Shown one piece after another: positions 22,735 to 33,125 of a DNA stretch of 64,000 nt (the first letter of the stretch is position 1; each line of letters starts with the position of its first letter). The translations under genes and the position numbers were made by a program. Origin of the DNA: Siphonodentalium dalli (Eukaryota; Mollusca; Scaphopoda; Gadilida; Siphonodentaliidae); assembly GCA_032622095.1 (NCBI GenBank), contig CP136061.1, forward strand, positions 35,097,797 to 35,161,796, given 5' to 3'. Below the pieces are notes generated by a model, which saw only the letters and a list, made by a program, of their open reading frames with translations, ran no database searches and was not told the origin of the DNA.

Positions 22735-25110
22735 GAACTGAACTGAGTCATTTAAGTGCATTATAGATTCATATTGACTTTTTATAAGTTCATTATGGAC
22801 TGAAAATAACGCGAATACACCAACTCACGACTTATCAGATGTACGCTCTTTATAATGTGTTTTAACTGTGGCCCCCGATGTGGAAAATAATAACGGGTAT
22901 ACCTTACTTGTATTTAAATTCGCGCAGTACAATTTTTCGCACAGTTTTGAATTCGCCCACTTTACACTTTACCTATCTGCGCGAATTCAAAACTGACAAC
23001 AATATTTTCATAAAAGTCTTGGATCTGATGACAGTTTCCGTTCTTAGTCGTCTCTGAATACATGTGTATTAAACACGATCACAGTGGATTTACATCACGT
23101 AGACCATAACATATCGTCATTGTGTTGCGATGATAGATGTTTATATGCTTCAAATCATTATTCTGATATTGAAATATATATACATGTAGTTATGGGCTGG
23201 ACATCAATCAAATGAACTCGAACACAGAGAACTACAACCGCGAAGGCAACTGACTTCAGAAAAATCAACACTCGACTGCGGATTGTGATGACATAACTAT
23301 AACTCAGACTGTATGGTCACGGTGTCACTCCAGGGTGGTGAATTGGGGGCGTGCTTTCATGTGGGCTTATCTCATAATCAAATAAGTCCAATATGAACAT
23401 ACGTACATATTTAGGTCCAATATGGACCTATTTGCACGAGGTTTGTTGCTATATTACATATTATTATATATATATATTATGTGTTGCGCGCAATACTCTG
23501 GTGGAGTTAGCAGACCTTTCAATTCCGCATTGAGTCTTTTATTTAACTTCTGTACTGTGTTTACTGTTCCAAATCATGCTTTCTGATTATCAAATACAAG
23601 CTTTTATAGAGAATCAAGTGCCGACAAATACTAAAAATAATCATGCACAAAAATTTTATTCTCAAAATTTGGATAAACATACAGATGGATAATAAAAATG
23701 TCATTATATATACAATGTTGCGTACAGTTTGCGTTTTTCTTGTACTCGCCCACGTTGTGGTGAAAAGTCATATTGGACTCGACACTGTACGCAACATTGC
23801 ATAATAACTTTATTATAGTGGTGTGATTGTTAGTGCTGTCCCTCTAAATCATCGTTTTTTTATGAATAGGTGGTCAGAAAATCTGTAACAAGCACTGGTT
23901 AACCCTTTACCCAACAAACCGGCCAAAAACGGCCAAATAAAGCTGCAACAGCCTAAATTATCTTGGGTCTGTCTCAATAAAACCATACAAATATGGATAT
24001 CATTGGAACCGGCTCATTGCCCACATTGTGATGGTTACAGTTATGTCCTGTGCCAATGCATTCTCTTATATATGCGAGTCGACCATAGGTCGCCTCGCAT
24101 ATATAAGAGAATGCATTGGCCTAACAAAAATCTTTTTTTAACACTTTTTACCATTTTTTCTTACATTCTTTAACAATTTTATAATTTTTAATGTGTTAAG
24201 CCAATGCATTCTCTTATATATGCGAGGCGACCTATGGTCGACTCGCATATATAAGAGAATGCATTGGCACAGGGCCGTTCTGTTGGGTAAAGGGTTAATA
24301 GGTGATCAGAAAATCTGTAACAAGCACTGGTTAATTAATAATCGCTCCAGACGAGTTTTGGTTTGCTGGCGTGCAACATAACCTAGCGCAAATAGGTTCA
24401 TAATCGACCTATAATATTCACATAGGTTCATAAACGACCTATAACATACATAAGTTCATATTGGATTATTTGAGCTCAATGTGAACTTATATCCGTTATT
24501 ACGTTTAAACGTACTCAACCCGAATTAACGCTCGCAAATTATTATTTCCTTGGCTTCGGGGATAACAAATATTTGATTCGAGTCGAGGAACCCACCCATC
24601 AAAGCTAGGAGTGATCAGATATCGATGTTTGAAATCTATTATTTTAATTGTAAATGGCCCAGTAAACTGTCAACGAGAAGAACTTATCTGACCATATAGC
24701 GGATGAAGATCGATAACTCTAAAATCCAGTGGCTTTTTTGTGTCAGATATTTGACAACTGGCAAAATTTCGTTGAACAAAACGTTGATAAATAACAGGTT
24801 TTAGGCAATTTTATACTATAGTTGAACGTGGTTAGCATTATTTTTGGGCAATTAATCGATTATGATAACTGAAGCGGCATTTCAAAAAATGTTGTTGTTG
24901 GAATCTGATGATATGGGGACCGTCGAATCGGATTGAGTACCTTTAATGACGAGGGCCACAGCGAAAACATATTTAAAGAGCGTACATCTGGAAAGTTGCG
25001 ATTGTGAGTTGGTTTTTTCGTGTTATTGTCCGCCCATAATGAACTTATAATAAGTGATTATGAGTCGAAAATGGCACTAATACACTCCAATTTTCAGTCC
25101 ATTGGACTGA
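22735..25110. mobile_element. Large inverted-repeat element, non-coding
   Basis: About 22735-22885 and 24945-25110 match in inverted orientation (CAGATGTACGCTCTTTA, CTGTGGCCC, AAGTTCATTATGG, CCAACTCAC blocks). An inner pair at about 23350-23460 and 24370-24490 (CCAATATGAAC, GGTC-ATATGGACCTATTTG-like) is also inverted. A small inverted repeat with a TGCGTACAGT core lies at 23713-23800. MITE family 1 copy 2 is inserted inside. Related subterminal sequence occurs at 36930-37260. I read it as a non-autonomous DNA transposon, but its exact ends were not found. Confidence 0.55.
23899..24298 (+). mobile_element. MITE family 1, copy 2, with two 67-bp palindromes
   Basis: TTAA at 23899-23902 and 24295-24298 bounds CCCTTTACCCAACA-type inverted ends. 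The palindromes lie at 24053-24119 and 24201-24267. Its internal sequence is almost the same as copy 1. It is also flanked by a 38-bp near-perfect direct repeat (23865-23902 and 24297-24334), much longer than a target duplication. It is nested in the inverted-repeat element at 22.7-25.1 kb. Confidence 0.87.
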
Positions 25111-26074
25111 AAATGAAGCTAATCTACGCATATTATAAGCCGATACCGTGCCGATTCTCGGGAGAACGGGCTGTGACGTTGGTTGTCGTTTCAGTCTCTG
25201 TGTAAAATCCCGACGATCCTATTTTAATTGGTGGAAGACAAAGCGTTAACTTCATTGGACTCCGCTACCAAGCTACATGCAGAGTTAAGTCCCCTACACA
25301 GGACTTACCGCTGCCCGCACCTACACGTAATGTGAAGAAATGTCACATTGATTTATTTGAGATTTTTGTAGCTTACAATTCATTCTGCATTATTCTGAGA
25401 AAATGAACTATCCTTATTCATTTGACAATTGTCTAGATCGAGTCAGAATGAATTGTAACTGACAAAACACTTCAATAAAAAATGTTAGATTTAATTAAGA
25501 AAATACACATGCCAGCAGCGTTCAGACATCGCGTAGCGAGGGGACGGAACTCTGTTTTGCAGCTTGCTCCGCTACGACAACACTGACGGCGAAGATGGTG
25601 GAAACGGAGGAATCGCGACGCCATCTCTAACTCACCAACGATATTACGGTTATTACCAAATGAATAATTCGGGCTTCCTATCGACGTTAATTTAAGAAAT
25701 GGATGTTGATTTATTGTACCGTGGAGAATAGATTCGAGTTTTTTCCCCCTGACATTTTAAAACATCATATCACCATGTGCCCATATTCCATCGAACGTCA
25801 CAAAAATCAACATCCAATTCAGCGCCAAATTTAGGCGATGTTTATGATTTCCGTTCAAGCATTCGTTGCTGTAGTTTCGCCCATACAAGTCGGGGTCCAA
25901 AAGCAGCGATACGTGACGTAATTTAAACAAACCCCAACGTCCTGTATTTAAGTTCTACAGCATGAATACATAGTCCCTATATGAGTGTAAATATATTGTT
26001 TCTATCATATTGTCATTGCAGATACAAGGTAGAATGTAACGACTAACCAATAAAAACCAACATACATATACATC
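25111..26074. other. Non-coding stretch with a small hairpin
   Basis: TTACAATTCATTCTG near 25373 and its complement near 25443 could form a hairpin of about 85 bp. No gene was seen. Several short CpG-containing segments lie at about 25500-25640. Confidence 0.4.
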
Positions 26075-27965
26075 ATTAAACTACATGTACTAGTACCACA
26101 TTATATGGTTTCATCCTTATCCAAGAGTCAACATACAAGCTCTCGGTCTCATTCATCATATGTCAGATTTGAATAAGCTTTGGTCTGCACATGAACCCAT
26201 CATCGAATAATGGATCAACATAATAACGGTGAATAGCTATGGTTATTAGAGCGAACATGCGACCGTGCCAACTTTGGATATCTATCTCAGGCATCGAGTA
26301 GCATGTTTAAATAACCTTTAACATGCCCACAAGGCAAACAATCTGCACACGTTTCAATACACATTTATTTCGTCCAATTAAGTCATCGCATGTCATGTTT
26401 AAATAACCTTTAGCATGCCCACAAGACAACAATCTCCACACGTTTCAATGCACAATTATTTCGTCAAATTTAGATATGACCCGTTAGAGTCAGATACGTC
26501 CATCCCTGTGTCCGTCATCTTAGATAAGATGTGAATGATCTTCAGTATATGTATGCCCCGATCGTAATGCATGGGACGAAGGACACCCCAACGCAACACG
26601 CTTTGTCCAGTCATCTCAGACCGGATTAAGACATGTTTCTAATTAAGCCATTTCAGATCAGAACATTTATAAACCTTGGTCAAAGGCCACCTTTGCGGGG
26701 GCTATGTGATCTGGTCTCGAATAACCGCTTGACTACATTGCAGATTTGGGAGCATATCTGAGCTGTCATTGGCTAATATATGTGTGAGTTGGTCCAATCT
26801 ACCCATTAGTCGAAAATTTTTAAAATTGTCATACATAATTTTAATGAGTTCATTCCATATTGGAAGATATGTTGGACAATCCTACAGGAATCGGTGGTTG
26901 GGCGTGACGCCACGGTTCAATGGCACGAGAATGATTACTTACTCTCATGTCATTGACCTATTTCTTGTGACCAGCGAAGATTAATTGGTAGATTTCCATT
27001 CGATTCCGATAATTAAATATGCGGAACATCTACGGACCTATTTCCGTTGTTGCCTCTCACGACGCGATGTCGTGACGTTATGATGGATGGACCGGTATCA
27101 GATAGAGAATCGCATTCAATACTCATTGTATTATCCAGATAAACCCGATATCTCTGTATTCATTCATGAAATATCACTCTCCACGTTCTAAGAGATATTC
27201 GCTTCGATGAGATGGTTATGTGCGTGCGTCATACTGACTCAAGACGACCGCTAAGGCCTACATGGTTTAACCGCTAAGGCCTACATGGTTTAACTAAGGC
27301 CTACATGGTTTAACCGCTAAGGCCTACATGGTTTAACCGGTCTCATGATTATCATTACCCGCAACGAAGTTATGGCGGTATCGGCTTTTCCGTCTGTCCA
27401 CCCACCTGTCTAGCCGTCCGTCCGTCATACCGTCCGCCGACGCAACATTGTCCGAGGTTGTATTTCTTCATTTTCCTATCAATGGTTTTGAAACTTGGCA
27501 GAAATATTCAGTACCATGGAAACGTGCGATTATGAGGTCCGTCCGATTTTTTAGTGGAGTTTTTCCACATTTGCAATGTGTTTCAAATGTGTTGCAACCC
27601 TATACATTTGTCCAAGATTGCATTACTTCATTTATTATACCCCATCCCAAAAGGTGGGGTATACTGGATTACATGAGTCCGTCCGTCCGTACGTCCGTCC
27701 GCTCATATATCTCAACCATGGGTGATCGGATCTCAATGCAGATTTGTCATCAGGAGGGCTTTCAAAAGAGGGTTCATTGACGTTGTTCACATTTTCCGTT
27801 CAAGAGTCATCCCTCTTTGTTTATCTGAAATGTTGGATTTCCGTCCGCCGTTTGTTATAATTGTCATGTAATTTGTTCGTTCATCACATTTTGTTCACAA
27901 TTTGGTTTCCGACCTGCCCATATTTCAATGTTCACCATGGGGGTATCACAGCACCTGTGGTGCAA
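26075..27965 (+). repeat. Giant inverted repeat, left arm
   Basis: The whole arm is found reverse-complemented in 28340-30975. Examples are the ACTACATGTACTAGTACCA end, GTCAGATTTGAATAAGCTTTGG, GATCAGAACATT, GAGATATTCGCTTCGATGAG and TCCGTCCGCCGTTTGTTATA. Changes specific to this arm are a duplication of about 90 bp at 26293-26470 and four tandem copies of an AAGGCCTACATGGTTTAAC unit at 27255-27338. The TTAA at 26626-26629 is the empty counterpart of the MITE insertion in the right arm. Confidence 0.85.
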
Positions 27966-28339
27966 ACTCTTGTTGGACAATGTTTTGAAACCTGGCACAA
28001 CTATTGACCATCGGGACATGTTCACCTGCATGCAGTTATAAAATCCTTCCGAGCGTTTTACAACATGATACCCCTTTTCGAAATATTTAGCAAATTATGT
28101 AATCTTGTACATGCTTGTACTCCTTCGATTCCTGGTCAATTTCCATGAAACCTGGCACAGAAAATTTACCACCATGATAACCTCTGCATGCACCTGCGAT
28201 TTAGAGACTGGTTCGATGTATTTTAGTTGAGTAATTGATTGATTGGATTGGATTGATTTTTTTTGTTCTGCTACCATGTTACGTATACATAATTTGAGGA
28301 CTTAAAGAGCCATCTCCTTTTAATATGGCTACCTTTCTT
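27966..28339. other. Spacer between palindrome arms
   Basis: About 370 bp with no inverted partner. It is AT-rich and carries no gene. Confidence 0.55.
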
Positions 28340-30975
28340 TGTAACCCCCATGGTGAAAATTGAAATATGGGCAGGTCGGAAACCAAATTGTGAAGAAAAA
28401 AATGTGATTAACGAACAAATTACTTGACAATTATAACAAACGGCGGACGGAAATCCAACATTAACCCTTGAACGGAAAATGTGAACAACGTCAATGAACC
28501 CTCTTTTGAAACCCCTACTGATGCCAAACCTCCATACCATATTTCATCGAAATCCGATAAACCATGGTTGAGATATATGACAGAAATCCAACATTCCAGA
28601 TAAACACAGAGGGATAACTCATGAACGGAAAACGTGAACGTCAATGAACCCTCGTTTGAAAGCCCTCCTGATGAAAAACCTGGATACCGAATTTCACTGA
28701 GATCCGATCACCCATGGTTGAGATATATGAGCGAACGGACCGACATACGAACCGACGGATGGACGCATGTAATCCAGTATACCCCATCTTTTGTGATGGG
28801 GTATAATAAATGAATTAATGCAATCTTGGACAAATGTATATGGTTGCAACACATTTCTATATGTTGAAAATGTGGAATAACTCCACTAAAAAATCGGACG
28901 GACCTCATAATCGCACATGTTTCCATGGTACTAAATATTTCTGCCAAGTTTCAAAACAATTGATAGGAAAATGAAGGAATACAATATCCGGTAATGTTAC
29001 GTCAGCGGACGGTATGACAAGACAAACGGATGGACAGACGGAAAGCTGATTCCACTATACACCGCCATAACTTCATTGCAGGGGTATAATGATAATCCAT
29101 AGACCGGTTCAACCATGTAGGCCTTGGCGGTCTTCTTGAGTCAGTATGACGCACATACATAACCATCTCATCGAAGCGAATATCTCTTAGAACGTGGAGA
29201 GTGATATTTCATGAATGAATACAGAGATATCGGGTTTATCTGTCTAATACAACACAATGAGTATTGAATGCGATTCTCTGTCTGATACCGGTCCATTGCT
29301 TCGTGATAGGTACCAATGGTCCGTATATGTTCTGTATATTTAATTATCGGAATCGAATGGAAATCTACCAATTAATCTTCGCTGGTCACAAGAAATAGTC
29401 CATTGACACGAGCGTTGAACAAGATGGAGGTGACATATGACACACATGGTTTATATATATCTAAGCTATATAATCTAGCTACTAGTTCGCCACTCGTAAC
29501 TATTTGCGGAAGAAGTCAGAACTGAGGGTGAAGCAGAGGAAACTATTGACACATTTGAAATATTAAGCACGGGTTAATAGTCACATGTCCTCAAAACAAG
29601 TGCACAGCACAGTGTATCCCCGCTGTGGCCTTTGACTAAGGTTCATTGATTAATGTTCTGATCTGAAATGGCTTAATTAGAAACATGTCTTAACCCTTTC
29701 AGTGCCAAAGTCCGATTTTTGTATCGACCCATATACCCTGTGCCAATGAATTCTCTTATATATACGAGTCGACCATAGGTCGCCTCGCATATATAAGATA
29801 ATGCATTGGCCTAACCAAAAAAAATATATATCATTTTTTTAGGGCACTCTGCATACCATAAATTAGGGCCGATGAGATCGGCCCCTGGCACTAAAAGGTT
29901 TAATCCGGCTTGAGATGACTGGACAAAGCATGTTGCATTGGGACGTCCTTGGTCCCATTACGATCGGGGCATCCATATACCGAAGATCATTTACACCTTA
30001 TCTAAGATGTCGGACACATGGATGGACGTATTTTATAAGTTACAGGGCGAGTTGTTGCCGGATACGGTGGCATATTGAGGCGAAGTAAGATTTATCTGAC
30101 GAGGCGCTAGCCGAGCCCGATATTAATCTCGCTGAGCCTCATGTCATTGTAGCCGGCAACAAAGAGTCCTGTAACGATTTTATCATGCTTTCCAGGTGAG
30201 AATTTTAATTACGAAATTCAGTAATCTGGTAAGTTAAATGTGTCGTCTATGGCCATTAACTTATGTAACGACACAGTGACGCACCATGGGCGTTGAACGT
30301 CAATGCTTTGAGTCAATAGCTAATCACAAGAAGTAAGACAACAAATTGAGTTCGATAATTAATTAATGAGTCTTTCGAATTCCTCAAATATATCACATGC
30401 AGGTTTGGGTACATGGTACTATGTCTTTAGATTCGCAGAACATGATTTCCGACAGATTTTCCCTTTCTTGGAGCCAAAATACACCGAAATTTATTATCGA
30501 CCCCATACGAATCCATATTCCCCTTCCGGTTTTCAATATGGGGTCGGTGTCAATCAAAGTGAACTTAATATGAGCTCATCTCTTGTCAGTAGATCTACAT
30601 TCTCATTGGTCAATCTAACAGGCCATCATGATAAAGACTCTATACGGGTCATATCTTAATTGGACGAAATAAATGTGCATTCAGACGTGTGGAGATGGTT
30701 GTCTTGTGGGGATGCTAAAGATTATTTAAACATGACATGCGATGACTAAGATAGATATCCAAAGTTGGCATGGTCGCATGTTCGCTTTAATAACCATAGC
30801 TATTCAACGTTCCATGCTGATACCCATTATTCAATGATGGGTTCGTGTGCAGACCAAAGCTCATTCAAATCTGACATATGATGCCCGAGACCGAGAGCTT
30901 ATATGCTGACTCTTGGATAAGGATACAACCATACAAAATGGTACTAGTACATGTAGTTGAATGATGTAGTGATTA
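28340..30975 (-). repeat. Giant inverted repeat, right arm
   Basis: This is the reverse complement of 26075-27965 with three additions. An internal tandem duplication of about 150 bp repeats GAACGGAAAA-GTGAAC...CGTCAATGAACCCTC at about 28468 and 28622. The family 2 MITE sits at 29690-29903. About 600 bp of extra sequence lies at about 30033-30630. The CCCCATC-type hairpin beside a TCCGTCCG-rich tract is a dispersed repeat also seen at 52.4 kb. No genes. Confidence 0.83.
29690..29903 (+). mobile_element. piggyBac-like MITE (family 2), one 67-bp palindrome
   Basis: TTAA at 29690-29693 and 29900-29903 flanks CCCTTTCAGTGCCA and TGGCACTAAAAGG ends. The palindrome at 29743-29809 has a few substitutions relative to other copies. 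GGGCCGAT-GAG-ATCGGCCC (29866-29884) marks the other end. The homologous position in the left arm (26621-26636, CCGGATTAAGACATG) is uninterrupted with a single TTAA. That is direct evidence of insertion with TTAA duplication. Confidence 0.93.
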
Positions 30976-31079
30976 ATTTGGATGCATATGATGGCGTACA
31001 AACATCGTGCATGATACACCAGGAATATTATGTATTTCGTGTAAGTTACATGGTGATTTGCATATGTGCTGTATAAGTT

Positions 31080-31751
31080 GAATTTGATGAGCTCTGAATT
31101 TAATTATCTCTTCGGGGAACTGTGTAAGAAATTGGAAACTAGTAAAATATTAACACCTCCTTATAAACCTCAATCAGATGGTTTACTTGAAAGATGTAAT
31201 AGGACATAATAACAAATATTATGTTGTTTTGTGGATTCTTATCAACAGATTGGGATGACCATCTCCCATAGGACATGATGGTATAAAGGGCGACGGAACA
31301 TTCCAGTACAAAATGCAATCATAACATTCTTAAATATTCCCAATTAATATTGGTCTCGGCCATTCTTCATGACGAATCACACTGCGATCCTATCCAATAT
31401 ATTAAATGAATAAAAGGTGCAATTCGTGAGCAACACCATTCGATTATCTGGGGAAGGATGATCAACATCAAAAGAAATCATGTGATGCAGGCCTTCTTCC
31501 TCAATTATTTGCGCCTGCCTGGGGATTTAGAATGGAGACGGTATCGGCCTTATGTCAATACATAGCTAGCCCTTAGTTGGCGAGGCCATTATCATATAAT
31601 GAGCAGATAATCCGTGGTTAATTATCGAACCAGGGAATTAGATTCTAGGAAGGAATTGGTGGTACATGTTGACCATATCCTTCCTTACCTAAGTAATCTA
31701 CCTAGTAAAAATAACCAAGACGAACCTGATCAGCCTTTCGATATGGAATCG
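31080..31751 (+). pseudogene. Decayed gypsy-type integrase, 5' part
   Basis: PPYKPQSDGLLERCNR is the integrase core block around the catalytic glutamate. Downstream, after several stops, NYRTRELDSRKELVVHVDHI resembles the C-terminal strand region of Ty3/gypsy integrases. The frame then enters the LTR of the younger element at 31752. The sequence resumes on the far side of that insertion at 36443. Older, plus-strand and non-functional. Confidence 0.7.
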
Positions 31752-31949
31752 TGTGATACCTTGCTGTATCAATATTCAGTAAAGTACGCTGAAGTACGGA
31801 GTAGTAATGAACACGTGAGATTAGTACTTGGGCGCTGACATCTTTATTAATGACACATCCGGAATTACTTCCCTTACAATAGTACACATCTACAGCATTA
31901 CTTCCCTTACAATAGTACACATCTGCAGCAGCTATCACAGGATATTACA
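31752..31949 (-). repeat. 3' LTR of gypsy element
   Basis: 198 bp, identical to 36240-36437. It contains a direct duplication of ATTACTTCCCTTACAATAGT, spaced 36 bp, inside the LTR. On the minus strand it runs TGTAATATCC...GGTATCACA. Confidence 0.95.
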
Positions 31950-32070
31950 TCTCTCACCCTTTTATATGAAAAATTTGGTTATAACTTGTGAAAACATTAA
32001 AATACCACTATATCAGAGGATACCATCAACTACTGACAGTCATTGTGATTTGTGCCAACAATTAATACAA

Positions 32071-33125
32071 CTAATAAATGTTATAGTCCTTCTGCCATTC
32101 AGGCTTGGTCTTAGTACGCTGTGGACGGTTAGGAACAATGGCTGGGGCAGCATCGACAGTTTCGGTAACAGTCTCGGTATCGACGGTTACGGTCTGGGCG
32201 TCGTTTTCGGTTCTCAGTGCGATTTTGTGTTGAATAATTTCAGCTATCTTATCACGCTGGCATTGGATGTTGTCGTCCGGTACAACTTTGAACTCAGACA
32301 TGTTCCGAGTAACGTATCTGTCATTCCCACGTGCGGTTATCATGGTCCCTTTAACACTTTCCACAACAAATGGATTTGGGAAGTATGGCGATGAGAACTT
32401 GTCGACGAACCCATGCTTTCTGAGTAATACCGACTGTCCTGGATGAAACTCAGATTGACCACTAAAATTCAGTTTAGCCTCTGCGTTCTGTTTCATAGTG
32501 TCCTTGCGCGCACTATCTCGTTCTCGAATGGCTCTGTCATTCGGTTCAGCTGTAATCTCAGGAAGGCGCACACGCATGTTACGGCCGAATAAGGCGGTGG
32601 CTGGCGGAATGTTTGTTGTGGAGTGTGGCGTTGCACGATAGTTACGAAGGAATCGATACAGTTCTTGTTTCCACACTTTACCATCGGTAATTGCAGTGCG
32701 TATGGCTTTCTTCAATGTTCGCATAAAACGCTCAACTTCACTGTTGGCCCGGGGCCAGTATGGTGTGATTTTCCTGTGCTTGAACCCTGAGTATGCTGCA
32801 AACTCTTTAAAGTCAAAACTGTTGAATGGAGGCCCATTGTCTGACTTCAGTACGCACGGTTTTCCAAACGTTGCGAAAATTTTGTCCAGTTTGGGAATTA
32901 CGGTTTTAGCGGCAGTTGACGAAACAATTTCCACCTCTGGGAATCGTGAATAATCGTCCATTACGACAAGGAGATATTCACCATTTGGAAGTTCTGCAAA
33001 GTCTACGCTAACTTCAGTCCATGGAGATTTTGGAAGTTCTGACATTTGCAATGGTTCTTTGGTACCATCGACGATGTTTGCGGCACACGTTATGCACGAT
33101 TTAACTTTTTCATTGAGTCCATCTT
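32071..33125 (-). pseudogene. Integrase, separated from pol by one frameshift
   Basis: This is the 3' part of pol. After the shift near 33105-33125 the frame reads the CxxC of the zinc-binding domain (SCITCAANI). The catalytic core follows with DFAELPNGEYLLVVMDDYSR (first Asp), LKSDNGPPF (second Asp) and PRANSEVERF (catalytic Glu), then a C-terminal SPYFPNPFVVESVKG region and a stop near 32071. Function would be strand transfer of the cDNA. Core residues are intact and the defect is a single base, so an assembly or sequencing error is possible. Confidence 0.88.

Noticed and set aside
31828-32394. Plus-strand frame of 188 codons across the LTR and 3' end of the gypsy element
   Set aside because: It is antisense to the integrase and LTR and is an overlap shadow.
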